A DNA stretch of 64,000 bases, from contig JAUTXW010004695.1 in the NCBI GenBank assembly GCA_030620095.1, positions 434,001 to 498,000 on the forward strand, written 5' to 3'. Positions 22,825 through 34,483 of the stretch are shown in pieces. The first letter of the stretch is position 1, and each line of letters opens with the position of its first letter. Source of the stretch: Kuschelorhynchus macadamiae. Lineage: Eukaryota > Arthropoda > Insecta > Coleoptera > Curculionidae. A model generated the notes under the pieces. That model was not told the DNA's origin. It saw only the letters and a program-made list of their open reading frames with translations, and did not search any database. Made by a program: the position numbers and the translations under genes.

Positions 22825-23035
22825 TATTTTCTCAAGAGTGAATGAACACAAAAGTGTAACTTGAATCAGTTGTTAAGGGCTGTATTTGCAAACATTTTAT
22901 TTATTTACGTCAAACGTCTATATGGGGATGTTTGCCTGAAAGTCTTAGATAATGTGAATTACGGATTTTCAACCTTTTTCCCGTCTGCGCATGTAATGAA
23001 AGATAATGTATTTAATGATCATGTATCGACCTATG
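22825..23035. repeat. PLE3 flanking direct repeat, right
   Basis: Same-orientation partner of 19220-19470. It carries CACAAAAGTGTAAC, TTACGTCAAACGTC and GATTTTCAACCTTTTTC in the same order. Confidence 0.6.
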
Positions 23036-23154
23036 TAAAAATTGTTTGTTACTATTTTGAGAATTTTTTGAAATTTGGTGTTTATATTTTACTTGGTTTT
23101 GAGCCTTCTTAACTGTGTATCGGTATCCCCTAAGACAAATAGGATTTCGAGTTT

Positions 23155-23535
23155 GTGAAGAAAGCCAAAGTGTTGTCAGAAAGTGACGATAATGAAGTCT
23201 ATATTATCATTGTTACTCTACCAGAACTAAAAGAGGCTGCAAAAGGAGCAGAAGCAAGTTTACTCCCCGAAAAATGTAATGAAAATTGATGTGCCGGAAA
23301 AAATACTAAGACTATTACATCGGAGACAGTTTTGATGGCATATTTTAGCGACATGACAAAGCTGAAAAAGCTTTCTCCTCTTTGGGCAATCTACAGCATA
23401 CAGACAATGTTAGATTTAAAGGAAAAGACCAACATATAAAAAAATAACAAAAATTGAAATACCAGAATGTAATATTTAAGCCAAAGAAGTCTAGTATCTA
23501 ACCATGAGGGGATGAAATGTTACATTTTTGATAAA
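23155..23535 (+). pseudogene. Tyrosine-recombinase relic, N-terminal part
   Basis: Translated fragments EASLLPEKC, SETVLMAYFSDMTKLKKLSP, LWAIYSIQTMLDLKEKTN and VIFKPKKSS align in order with the N-terminal half of the relic at 8100-9062. The catalytic half is absent. Stops and frame changes are present. The length is about a quarter of the family. Confidence 0.55.
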
Positions 23536-23892
23536 AATCCAAGATTTAATAAAATTTTGTACAAAAATCAAGTATTAGGTAGAAATAGTCTGATATCCAA
23601 TATTAAAGCTAACAAGTCAAACATATTGTTGTAGTTGTATGTACTTTCCTAAATCAATATTTTTTGTTCCAAGGTTGCATACACATTTTACAAAACATTA
23701 CAACTTATCAACCTGTTTTTAAAAATAACATACGTACTATTGTCACCAAAAGTAACTGGGACATTTGTCTCTCCTGAACTATTATTCCAAGTTTACCTAA
23801 AATGGTAAGTTAAACTAGAATGGCAATGCCAAAGTTAACCCAGTGTTGGAATGTCAAATTTTTTTTTATTTTAATACTATATATTGCTTTTG
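23536..23892. other. AT-rich spacer, nothing recognised
   Basis: No gene or repeat supported. Confidence 0.4.
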
Positions 23893-24095
23893 ATTTGAAC
23901 CAAAATACAAGAGTTCTAACCACACTACACCACAACTTGTTTCTGCTAACCAAGTTAGCATCATCAGCAGATGATATAAATTAAAGTAACTTATCCTAAC
24001 CGAGATTATTTATAGGTAAATGTGGTCACACTTGGTTGCGCCCGACTGCACCGTTGTCAAGTAAACAATAGAGAGGACTATAGAGAATAGGCCCT
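23893..24095. repeat. PLE1 inverted terminal repeat, left
   Basis: The roughly 200-bp sequence is the inverted match of about 25345-25540 (shared CCACACTACACCACAACTTG and GTTGCGCCCGACTGCACCGT). Its hammerhead counterpart (about 23945-23980, minus) keeps the core and stem II but has lost about 17 bp after stem II, including the GAAA junction and cleavage site. Confidence 0.8.
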
Positions 24096-24222
24096 CTGTC
24101 TTTATTTAGTGCTTTCTTACCACATTTAACTATTTCTATACTCTCAAATGCATCTAATAATCTATTATTAGATACATTTTTAATCAACTTAAGATTATTT
24201 ATTCCTATTTGGTGATTGTTTT

Positions 24223-25312
24223 CTAAAGCATGTTGGCAACGCTTGACTTTTCTGTTCTTCCGTATCTTAAATGTGCCATGTGTTCTTTAAAACGAATGTT
24301 TATGGAGCGTTTAGTTTGCTCAGCATATTTTATATCGCAGTCATTACAGCTAATTTCATAGATGCCACTCCTCTCCCTCAAGTCGACTTTGTCTTTGGGG
24401 TTTCGAAGGAGATTTTTCAAACTGTTCTCCGTTTTGTAGGCTACTCTAAGACCTACGTTTTTAAAAACTTTTTCTGGACCTCTCGTATATTTGGGATCAT
24501 ATGGGATTACTATGAACTTATTGGGAGCCTCAGGTGCTTGAAGAGTAGTGGCATCTTTTAACATTTTCTTATGCTTATGTCTATTTACTAATTTATGTAC
24601 AAAATTACCATTATATCCATTACTTTTAGCTATATTTTTAATCCGATTCATTTCATTGGTAAAACGTTCTTTACTTAATGGAAAATTGACTAATCTGTGA
24701 GTTAAAAAATGAAATGCTGCTATTTTGTGTTGACGGCAATGAAATGAGTCGGATGTTATATACGTATCAGTATTAGTAAATTTCCTATAAATATCAAATT
24801 TTAATTTATCGTTATTTCTAATAACTAACGTGTCGAGAAAAGGTAATTGCCCATTGTTCTCCTTTTCGTACGTAAAATTAATAGAAGGATATTTATTGTT
24901 TAATGTTTCTAAGAAAGTGTCCAAATTTTCTGTTTTAGTTTTAAAAATAGCAAATATATCATCTACATATCTATACCACACCTTTGGGAAATACTTGAGT
25001 TCTTTTTTTGAACTGGGTTTCTAATCTACCCATCAATAAATTTGCAAGGAACGGAGATAAGCAATTGCCCATCGCAGTTCCCTCAAGTTGTTTATAATAT
25101 TTATTGTTGAACTGAAAAAAATTTTGATTCATACATAATTTTGTAACAAGTAAATATTCATCAATAATTTCTTTCTTCAAATTATTGATTTCAAGTAGTT
25201 CCTTTAGGTACTCTAAAGCTAGTGGTATGGGTACACTAGGAAACAATGAGCTTACATCAAAAGATATTAAAATTTCACCTTCTTTTAAGTGAACATTCTT
25301 AATTTTATCCAT
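24223..25312 (-). pseudogene. PLE1 reverse transcriptase with GIY-YIG endonuclease
   Basis: Two frames. 25312-24971 holds RT motif A (ISFDVSSLFPSVP) and motif B (GTAMGNCLSPFLANLLM). 24981-24223 holds the active site RYVDDIFAIF, thumb-like sequence (LPFLDTLVIRN) and the GIY-YIG domain (SGIYEISCNDCDIKYAEQTK). PLE proteins copy their RNA into DNA at nicked chromosome ends. A frameshift near 24975 separates the parts. The GQT block reads EQT (G to E). The N-terminal third is missing: the frame begins 30 bp from the right terminal repeat, so the copy is 5'-truncated and capped by an inverted repeat. Confidence 0.9.
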
Positions 25313-25344
25313 AATTTAGATATAGTCCCTAGTCCTATAGTTCC

Positions 25345-25540
25345 CTCTATTGTTTACTTGACAACGGTGCAGTCGGGCGCAACCAAATGTGACCACATTT
25401 ACTTATAAATAGTTTCGGTTGGGATAAGTTGCTTTAGTTTATATCATCTGCTGATGATGCTAACTTGGTTAGCGAAACGCGCGTCCAGAACGTAACAAGT
25501 TGTGGTGTAGTGTGGTTAGAACTCTTGTATTTTGATCTAT
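25345..25540. repeat. PLE1 inverted terminal repeat, right
   Basis: Inverted partner of 23893-24095. It carries the intact hammerhead at 25447-25489. Inverted pLTRs are a known arrangement for Penelope elements. Confidence 0.8.
25447..25489 (+). ncRNA. Hammerhead ribozyme in PLE1 terminal repeat
   Basis: The most complete example here. Stem I TCTG (25447-25450) pairs with CAGA (25486-25489). Core CTGATGA 25451-25457, an extra T, stem II GCTAAC/GTTAGC (6 bp, loop TTG), GAAA 25474-25477. Stem III ACG/CGT has a two-base loop, and the cleavage triplet GTC ends at 25485. Self-cleaving hammerheads in PLE terminal repeats are established. The single base between A9 and stem II departs from the standard core. 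Confidence 0.7.
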
Positions 25541-25638
25541 CGGCTACCACAGGTTGCAGTGTTAGGCCTTTTGGTTTGAAAGCAATGCTTATTTTTGTTT
25601 GAAAGCAAATACCTAATTTGTCCTCATTTTATACATCA

Positions 25639-25915
25639 TGCCGAAGCTAACGGAGGAACAACAGTCAATAATTTTTACTCGACAGAAGTGCATGTAAGCA
25701 AAAACAATGTTTTGTTAGCTCAACAAAAACTGCAGAATATGGTGGTATCATTGAGGGACCAAAGGCGGGACGTCCAATAGTTTCAACACCGAATCAAGAC
25801 CATGAATTGGTGCAGTTCTTTGGAAACAATCCTTTTCAAACAACAGTAAAGTCTAGAGAAGAAATCAATTTCCCAGGTTCTGCCAATACTGCAAGAAGGA
25901 TATGGTTATAAAACC
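25639..25915 (+). pseudogene. Tc1/mariner-type N-terminal fragment
   Basis: Starts MPKLTEEQQSIIFTRQKC. After a frameshift it reads GRPIVSTPNQDHELVQFF and NPFQTTVKSREEINFPGS, which matches the paired helix-turn-helix region of Tc1-like transposases. No catalytic domain follows. Confidence 0.55.
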
Positions 25916-26499
25916 TAAGGAATTGTGCTGTTTCTAATAAAATATTTCTTACAGACTTTTATTAGCAATTGAGGTTAGAATTTGCAAGGGGATGCAATCA
26001 ACCTGTAATATTTTGGTATGAATTCAAGGTAGCAAAACAAAATGGTGGCTTAATAAATTATTTAAGAAATCAGTCTATTTTAAATCATGCTAAGAAAATA
26101 AGTGTGGTATAAGTAGAAACTGGTAAAACATTGTTACGATTCCCCTATGACGGAACAAAATGGCGCGCAATAAAAATGTTTGAAAAAACAGTATACTAAT
26201 GGACTGGACGAAACTAAATTGGGTTACACTGAACTATAGAAAAAACAATAAAATCAGTTATATAATGTGACCTACTTTAAATATAAAAAGGGGAAATATT
26301 CAACCGTATAGGTTTGTACTATGTGTGTATTAAGACCTGTATCAATACATTGTTTAGTTAAAAGAGGATGGGTAAAATGGAATGTACACTGGGACACACG
26401 CTTCTCGCTCTCGGGTCGATCGAGGCATTTAAATATTACAAAATACTAGGTAGACCGGAGAAATAAAGGTTTGAAGACACATGTAAATTTTTGGATTTG
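25916..26499. other. No gene recognised
   Basis: AT-rich with stops in all frames; possibly the decayed continuation of the Tc1-like fragment. Confidence 0.35.
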
Positions 26500-26525
26500 G
26501 AGAAAAGGATATATTTATTGCTACA

Positions 26526-29500
26526 ACTTGATACAAATTTTGTTGAAATACAAATAAATGTATTTGTATACTTTAACATTATTTGATTTTAAAATTTCGA
26601 GCAGCCATAAAGGTGCAGAAAAACCGTTATTGATAAAAACCTTTGAGATTGCTTTGGACTTATTTTCATATTGTTTACAATTAAACAGAAAACGGCTTAC
26701 ATCGCCATATTCTCCACATTATGGACAGTCAGGACTCTGGTCGATTCCAATTTTGTATAGATCGAATGGTAGTCTAACGTGATTCAGTTTAAGGCGGTTT
26801 ATGCAAGATATAATTGTCCGAGTAGTATTCGTACTTTGGAACTAATGTCTGTGCGGAATACTATTATGTATTAGGCTGTAGTGAGTATTTGTATGAAAAC
26901 CATACTCCTGCCACTCTGTGCTCCACTGGATGAACATGTTGTTACGAAAGGCGGACAAATATTCACTGGTGATTAAAGTTGTATCATTTATGCTATTCTC
27001 GATATTACAAGATTTTGCAACGTGGTGATTTTACCCAGAGGAACTTAAAATTTTTGTTACTTTCAGAGGTTAGTTCTAATATTCTATATATAAAACAATT
27101 AGGAAAAGCATCTTTAGAGTAGCATAAATTTTCCAACTTTCGTAGAACAGACTGTCTGTCTATACATATTAAAATATGAGTGGCAGTTTGTGTGATCGCC
27201 CATTTGATAGCGTAATATATTACCGCAGCTTCAGCACAAAATATGCTGTAATCTTTATTAATAATAACTGATTGTTGATAGTTCAACCTAGATATTATCC
27301 GCGGAGATTTAATGGAGGTTCTAATGCTTCTACTAAAGTAGCCATATTCGGAGAAGATGACATAACACCCATACATATTTTAATAGATTTGTATTGAATT
27401 CTGTCAATTTTTAAAAGATGTGTTTTACTTGCCGAACTGTAGAACAAACAACAAACAACCGTAATCAAGAACTGATCTTATGAATGCCCTATACAAATTA
27501 AGACCCTTTTCTGCCCTATTAATTATGCGAGATATGTGTTCCGTCCAGAGTAATTTCCTATCCACTACAACACCCAAATACTTATAGTTGCTACTGACTG
27601 GGAAATTAATATTGTTTAAAGTTATATTTGTTATGTTCGGAATTCTTTTTCGACTGAAGAATACCACAGATGATTTATTGTTAGACAATGAGAAACCACT
27701 TAATAAACACCAGTCTTGTATGCAATAAGATATGTGTTTAAGTTTAGTAACGCTGTCTTGAAAGGTTTTTGGGGCACTATATACTACGAAATCATCAGCA
27801 AACTGTAGTCCAGTAATATTATCATGCCACAATGAATGGAAATCACAACTATACAAATTAAAAATAAGAGGACTCAAGACTGACCCTTGTGGTATGCCCA
27901 CTGAAGTGGTTCTAGGTCCTAATTTTTTATTACCATGTTTAAGATAAACTTGCCTATTATTGTATAAGTTTAATATTGTATTAACTAGTTGCTCCGGTAT
28001 ACTAAGGGTTTTTAATTTAATTCTATGTATTTCGAGAATAAAACTCTCATAAGCATCCTTAATGTCAATGAATAAAGCTCCAGTAAACTTATTATCAGTA
28101 AGTCCCAGTTGAATATCGGTAACTAAATAAGCTATTGCATCATTGGTACCTACACCTACTTTGAATCCATATTGATTAGAAGGCAGTATATTGTTGTTAT
28201 ATAACCAATATTCTAACCTAAATTTAATTAACCTATCAAAGGTTTTGGTTACACAGGACATTAAAGTTATAGGTCTGTAGGACTTCTTGAGCAAGAAAAT
28301 TTTTTCCTGATTTGTGAATTGGGATAATTAAACAATGTTTTAAAATTTCCGGAATGTACGATTTACTATACATGTCGTTAAATATTTCTAAGAGAAATTT
28401 TTTAGTAAAATAACCCATATTTTGCAATAGGGGATAGCAAATATCATCCAGACCTGGAGAAGTATTTTCTCTTTTTTTAATGGCTTTATTTAACTCTTCT
28501 AGTGAAAAGGGAATTGTGAAAAAATGGTTATGTAAAAAATTGAGAGAGTCGCCAGATAAATTATTTACGCTTGGAGGCGCCAGTTTTCATAAAAAATTTT
28601 CAGCAACCTCTGAGGGCATGTTAATTGTTTTACTCTTGTTGTTGTTGCGTAGACGTTTAACAGTTTTCCATATTTAACTAATTGGGGTTTTGCTGTTTAT
28701 ACTATTACAGAATTTTTTCCAACGGTTTAAAGCTTTCTGTTTGAATAACCGTTTAGCTTGGGCAGCAATTTTTTGACAGTTTACAAAATTTTCTATGTTA
28801 CTTAGTTTTCTAAAATTTTTGAACACTCGTGGTCCCACCAAAGTGGTTTTTCACGCCTATCCGGAATAAAAGACCGATTTTATTTGATAGAATTAGTAGC
28901 ACAAGTGTTTAGCGAGTCAAGAAAAAATGTTAACTTTTCATCTACAGAGTTCTAGATCGTAGAAGCCAGAATATAGCCCTCTAGTTCATTAGTGAATAAA
29001 TTCCAATTGGCTGTGGACAGCCTCCATTTACGAATGGGGTATATAAATTCACTAGGCAAATCGTCGATTTTGAAATTAATTAAAATAGGAAAATGGTCAG
29101 AACCTAATGAATCGGGATGGGTCTACCAACTGAACTACGGACCTAACTTGCTGGAAACAATTGTTATATCAATACAAGATATAATAGAGGTATTTGGCAG
29201 ATATATTCTAGTTCTTTCACCTGTATTAAGTACGTAAGTACACCTAAATTACTAAGGTTTATAGCGTCAGCCAGTATATTACCGTTAGAATTTGCCGAAT
29301 TAGATCCATTCTTTAAGAGATACTTTAGTTGAGGGGGTCCAATATATAGACAAAAAATTATACCAGCGACTGTTAAAGTAAACTTTAACGCCACATATTT
29401 CTGGTAGATATTTAGATTCGATTTTTAAATCTTGATACGTCAAATTGGAGGCTATAAGAATAGCAACTCCTCCCTTACCATTAGTCCTATCCTTCCTAAC

Positions 29501-29653
29501 AATATTATAACCTGCAATTTGAAAATTTAGATTTGGTTTAAACCATGTTTCAGAAATTAGTGCTATATGAAATTTGTTGTCATAGAGAAATTTTTGAAAA
29601 CTATGTTTATTAGACGTAAGAGACCTAGCATTCCACTGTATGATTTTTAGCAT
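26526..29653 (-). pseudogene. I-like LINE ORF2 (endonuclease, RT, RNase H)
   Basis: 29653-29300 is the APE-type endonuclease N-terminus (IIQWNARSLTSNKHSFQKFL, ALISETWFK, GGVAILI). A damaged stretch follows. RT begins near 28515 (GLDDICYPLL), then IIPIHKSGKN, YRPITLMSCVTKTFDRLI, motif A ALFIDIKDAYES, motif B GIPQGSVLSPLIFNLY, active site LQFADDFVVYS (27425-28294). RNase H lies at 27376-27005 with CAEAAVIYYAIKWA and ILICIDRQS. The end has a cysteine motif (CGEYGDVSRFLFNC) and stops near 26526. Multiple frame breaks make it inactive. Confidence 0.85.
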
Positions 29654-29749
29654 TTTGATTATTATTATTAATTACTATCATATTAGCTATTTTATATTTT
29701 ATATCGTTCTCTAACTCTGTCAGATTAATCAAAGAATTATTACTGTTTA

Positions 29750-30960
29750 CTATTGTATTGATAAGATCTTGTGTAAAATATGCCATTTTTCAAATTTTTT
29801 ATATGTCATGAATTCTTCTCTGTAGGAGTTTGCAGCAGCAATATAGAGGTATATTCGTTTGTCTCCATTTTTCTTTTTTTTTGAAAATTCATTATTGTAA
29901 GTAACTGGTTGACTTAGGGAGAATCTGGAGGAAACTTTTGGTTTATGAATAAAATGTTTGTTATTAGGAGGTTCCAAAGGTGGATATTCATTTAGATTAT
30001 CTAAAAGTTGGTAACGATTTTGCGTTAGGACGCTAGAGAATGAAGACCTATCTTTTATTTTTTTAGCTTCAGCAAAACTCAAATTGTAATTAGCCATAGT
30101 TTTTTTAATATTTTATTGATTGTTGTATTTCATTGTTCATCAGAACCACAGAAAATACATTTCGTTATGCAGGACTGTGTATCGTTATGGGTTTCTCCAC
30201 AGTTAGCGCACCTTTTCCTACCACTGCAATTCTGCTGAACATGCACAAACCTTAAACAATTTAAGCACTGTATAACCGGATAAATATAAGGTTCAACCTC
30301 AAATTCAACTTTGTTTATATGTATCAATTTAGACAGTTCGTTACCCAAAAATGATACATTAATCATTTGACGAGGTACTGATTTTTCATTACCCTCTTGA
30401 TCTTTTATTTTTCGATACATTCTCCAGATAAGACGTTTGGCTGTTCTATTTTAATTTTGCTTAAAATATAATCTTCGTTAAAAAATATATCTACACCCTT
30501 AATAATACCTCGTTTTTCGACATAAAATTTTGGGATGTATGCTATTAGGTTATTTTTAGTAATACACTGATCTAAAATTAAGTCGTTTGCCGCGTTAAAG
30601 TTGTTAAGAGACACCCTAACTTTATTGCGTCCTAATGGGGTTATTTTGTCGATAAATTTATTAATATTCGGGTTTTCTTTTAGAAAATGGCTTACTTTAA
30701 CAGCATGTAATTTCCCTATGTTACCCTCTTTAGATTCTATAAAGACTTGATAAGGATATTTATCGATAGGACGGTGGTGGTCCATAGTGAATATTTTGAA
30801 TTAATTTTTCCTCTTGCACTCTGGTAAGATCAATAAATTCTGGTGACTGCGAATTATTTAATGGAACGAACTCACCCAAATCCGTATAATCCATATCACT
30901 ATAATTCTGACCCGAATCAGGGTCCGGTGGCGTGCAAGCGTGCAAAAACAATTTATCCAA
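29750..30960 (-). pseudogene. I-like LINE ORF1 with CCHC zinc knuckles
   Basis: Four overlapping pieces in order from 30960. First an acidic N-terminus (PPDPDSGQNYSDMDYTD), then an RNA-binding-like region (YPYQVFIESKEGNIGKLHAV). Then a zinc-knuckle block (CLNCLRFVHVQQNC, CANCGETHNDTQSC, CIFCGS), and a C-terminal piece at 30097-29750. ORF1 would coat the element's RNA in a ribonucleoprotein. Two or three one-base shifts break the frame. Confidence 0.75.
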
Positions 30961-31020
30961 ACAACGTAAGATAAGCGATCGGCTCGAACTACAGTACGTC
31001 GAGAACTGAACTGTTTACCG

Positions 31021-32036
31021 ATTTTTATAAAATAACATTAGTTGAAAGCACATCAACAATTCTCATAGTCGTTTTTTTTAGAGCATGTCATAAATAATTT
31101 TGTACTATTGTCCTGGACTGTCATATTTACTCACAGCTTTTATCCCTAACAAAATATGAATCTCAAAACTGTTGTCTAATAAAATTCCGTCAGACACCAA
31201 ACACCTTGTCTAAATATTAGTTCGTAAATAATTTATATGACACCTGGAGCTGACCTTTCACCTTTGCGTTTCAGAAACAACGATTTCAATTCCTCATAAA
31301 ATAATGTCTGAGAAAATGGCTTGGCTTTTTGTCGCTAAGAAAATGGTTTAAAATTATCATGTAATTAAGAGAAAATTATGGAAAACTTCTACCAAGCGTA
31401 ATTGAAAAAAATATTGCAGTTATTTTTTTCTCCACTGCTTATCTAGGTTATATATTTTGATTTAATAAAAAATAATACATTTTTTTAAAGGCCTACGTAA
31501 TGACAAAAAAACAATACCTGTAAAAGTCTGTGCAAAACCGCTTTGCCCACGATCTGGTTACCTGGTTAGGGATAGCTTGTTATACAGGCTGTCTACTAAG
31601 AAAAAACGAAATGAAAGTTACAACTTTGACACCCTGTATTTCGGTTATTGTCAACTTTTGGACTGAGGTAAGTTTAGTTGAATCGCAACATTTTTGCCCA
31701 AGGAATCTGTAGTTTTGCTGCGTACCATTGTTTTCACCATGAGAAGTAACAGAAGTAAGTGAAATGAAACTCCATGGAAGAGACTTAAACACATAACGTT
31801 AATTAAACATGTTTAATGCTTTAACTTAACATAAGCATATCAATTAGAGCAACTAACTTATGTTCACGGCTAGTGAAGCTGCAAGACGAGACAAAATTTG
31901 CACTCTCGTCTCGACCTAATCTCGTCTCGTCTCGACACCATTCAATTTCGACACTCGAGACGAGAAGAAACTAGACGAGAATAAAGTGGAGTACTCTCTC
32001 ATTAACTTGTTAAAAAATCGGGCTTCTGTGTTTTAA
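31021..32036. repeat. Non-coding with GTCTC simple repeat
   Basis: Mostly featureless. 31895-31985 has repeats of TCTCGTCTCG followed by the inverse CGAGACGAG, able to pair locally. TATACAGGCTG at about 31580 resembles Tc1/mariner ends. Confidence 0.5.
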
Positions 32037-32809
32037 ATACACTGCTGGACAAATGAAATGAAACAAAGCATATTTTTGGTAAAATTCAAAAAATACTACT
32101 TTCGAAACAAAAAAGATTTTGATCTTATTTTTACTGCATGTGATTGCGCAATGCCCCTACTTTCTTACCTCTAGGCCATAATCGCTAGTTGCAATGACAA
32201 CTGCACTATACAGGGCGTTATATGAAATCCTTTCATTCTTTGCAGATTTTGTTAATTCCGAGAATCTAAAAAAAATAATTTTAGAATTTTTTGTTCTCGG
32301 CAAAATCATCTATGGACGAATACCAAAAAATAATTTCTATCAGCTTCATTTGTTTTCACCGTACATGGTTTAATCGGGTAATTAGATATTTTTTCCAAAA
32401 ATTAATCCAGAATTCAGGCTGTTTTTACAAAGTAGGCTTGGGATAAACGTGGGGAGTTATGTCGCTAATACAACTAACATAAAGATATTATACAGGATGT
32501 GATAGAGACAAATGATCGGCAACTCAATTTTTTTAGGAACGTCACTCTTATACTGCACGTCTGTTACATTAACGGTTAAGATTTGTTGATTCCAAATATT
32601 AGGTAGAGTAGACCTTTTTGCCCAAACGGTTTTTTGATTTTAAGGCTACCTCTATTTGTCACGAAATAAACTGCAAAGATTTTGAACTTGTTTCCTTTTC
32701 GAATTCTTTTTGTGTCAAAATGATACCAGGATAAAGAAACAAACAAAAAAACATATTGATATCATAACTCTATTAGACGTCTCACGTTCACTACGTATTT
32801 GACTCTTGA
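32037..32809. other. Possible Tc1-type terminus, otherwise nothing
   Basis: ACACTGCTGGACAAATGAAA at 32039 looks like the end of a Tc1-like element. TATACAGG motifs recur near 32213 and 32492. No coding region was seen. Confidence 0.35.
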
Positions 32810-32865
32810 AATAATACAACAGCTTGCTTGGGCCAAAGATGGTTTATTATTTTAAATCAATTGCC

Positions 32866-32896
32866 GATGTTTCAACACTCTCCGTGTCTTCATCAG
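32866..32896 (-). ncRNA. Hammerhead-like core, inverted unit
   Basis: Minus strand CTGATGA, extra A, GACAC...GTGTT stem II, GAAAC, then ATC. The core matches the consensus; stem II has a G-U closing pair. Confidence 0.5.
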
Positions 32897-33215
32897 GGTT
32901 TCTCTGCCACAGCTGATTAGGAATGTCCTGTGGTCTTTCAAACTTGCAAACGTTGGCAATGGATTTTTAATAATAAACAACCTTTCGTTCAAAAAAGCTG
33001 TTGCATTATTTTAAGAGTTAGATACGTGGTAGACGTGACATGAACAAAACAATTAATATATTTTAGTTTTGAACATTGATATGGGTTTTTTCAAAGAAAT
33101 ACATAAAGACTATGGACAGGAAGCTGTATCGACCTTAAAAACTTAGCCCTGTTCTCTGAACTTAACATCTTTGAAAAACCACAGAACATTTCGAATCAGC
33201 TGTCGCAGAGAAGTC

Positions 33216-33247
33216 CTGATCAAGACACGGAGAGTGTCAAAACGTCG
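33216..33247 (+). ncRNA. Hammerhead-like core, degraded (G8 and G12 lost)
   Basis: CTGATCA, GACAC/GTGTC stem II, then AAAACGTC instead of GAAACGTC. Two catalytic core guanines are substituted; expected inactive. Confidence 0.4.
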
Positions 33248-33465
33248 GCAATTGATTTAAAATAATAAACAACCTTTCGTCCAAACAAGCTGTTGTATTA
33301 TATTTAGAGTTAAATACGTAGTGTACAGTTAATATAATATTTTGGCTTTGAACATTGACATGGGTTTTTTCGAAGAAATACACAATAACTATAGACGGGA
33401 AGCTGTAATGACTAGCAAGTTTGAACAACCAGAGGACGTTTCTAATCATCTGTTGCAGAGGTGCC

Positions 33466-33496
33466 CTGATGAAGACACGGAGAGTGTCGAAACGTG
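33466..33496 (+). ncRNA. Hammerhead-like core, consensus
   Basis: CTGATGA, extra A, GACAC/GTGTC stem II with loop GGAGA, GAAACGTG. The core is intact but the triplet after it is GUG, a poor cleavage site. Confidence 0.5.
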
Positions 33497-33757
33497 TGAA
33501 AATGATTTAAAATAAGTAAATTTTCGTTCAAGCAAGCACTTGTACTATTTTTAGAGGAAGATACGTATTGGACGTGCAACGAACAAAACAATTAACAGAT
33601 TTTGGCTTTGAACATTGCCATGGTTTTTTTCGAAGAAATACACAATGACTACAGACAGAAAGCTGTATTAACCTTAAAAACTTGGTCCCGTTGTTCGGAA
33701 AAATTAGCAAGTTTGAAAAACCAGAAGACATTCCTAACTAGCTGTCGCAGGGAAGTC

Positions 33758-33788
33758 CTGATAAAGACACGGAGAGAGTCGAAACGTC
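33758..33788 (+). ncRNA. Hammerhead-like core, G8 changed
   Basis: CTGATAA core (G8 to A without the matching change at position 3), GAAACGTC kept. Confidence 0.4.
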
Positions 33789-34051
33789 GGCAACTAATTT
33801 AAAATAATAAACAACCTTTCGTCCAAACAAGCTGTTGTATAATTTTAACAGTTAGATACGTATTGGACGTGAAACGAACAAAAGAGTTAATATATTTTGG
33901 CTTTGAACATTGGCATGGGTTTTTCGAAGAAACATACAATGACTATAGACAGGAAGCTGTATCAACCTTAAAAACTTAGTCCCGTTCTTCGGAAAAATTA
34001 GCAAGTTCAAAAAACCAGAGGACATTCCTAATTAGCTGTCGCAGAGAAGCC

Positions 34052-34086
34052 CTAATGAGGAGACAGGGAGTGTCGAACAGTCGGCA
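34052..34086 (+). ncRNA. Hammerhead-like relic
   Basis: CTAATGA core and GAAC in place of GAAAC. The most decayed unit of the array. Confidence 0.35.
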
Positions 34087-34155
34087 ATTAATTTAAAATA
34101 ATAAAAAAGATTTCGTCCAAACAAGCTGTTGTATTATTTTTAGAGTTTGATATCA

Positions 34156-34483
34156 TAATAAGTTTTACAAACACCCCAAGCCCTAATCCAATTCTATGGG
34201 ACTGAAGTCGCAGTGATAATGATGTTGCCCAGCCTATTATGCTTATCATGTCAAATGATAGCTCCAATTTTACTTTAAAACGTGCTTTTTAAAAATATTT
34301 GCTAACTTGTTCAGTATTCAAACTATAGAGATTTTTCTAAACACTTACATAATTGCATGATTTTTTGTTTTAAATTTTTAAAATAAGTAAAGGGGGCTTT
34401 GATACAAAAACGTATCGATTGTCATCTGTCGCCCACAATGTTCGATAGTTTATTCGAGGTTAAAAACGCTTTAAAATATTCTC
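34156..34483. other. No gene recognised
   Basis: AT-rich sequence preceding the Tc1 relic; probably its 5' flank. Confidence 0.35.

Larger units (their letters stand above)
26500..31020 (-). mobile_element. I-like LINE, nearly full length
   Basis: About 4.5 kb on the minus strand with 5' leader (about 30961-31020), ORF1, ORF2 (endonuclease, RT, RNase H) and a C-terminal zinc motif, in order. CCHC knuckles in ORF1 together with RNase H in ORF2 point to the I group of non-LTR retrotransposons. Several frameshifts are present. Confidence 0.8.
32810..34155. repeat. Tandem hammerhead-bearing array, 250-294-bp units
   Basis: One inverted unit (about 32810-32960) is followed by four direct units with core starts at 33216, 33466, 33758 and 34052 (periods 250, 292, 294). 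Each unit contains AATAATAAACAACCTTTCGT, a GAGTTAGATACGT block, and a readable stretch resembling part of a Penelope N-terminus (KLASLKNQKTFLTSCRRE at 33602-33802). No full open frame. The Penelope link is tentative. Confidence 0.75.

Noticed and set aside
22513..22851. 113-residue minus-strand open frame
   Set aside because: No recognisable motif; lies in the degraded 5' region of PLE3 and overlaps the flanking repeat.
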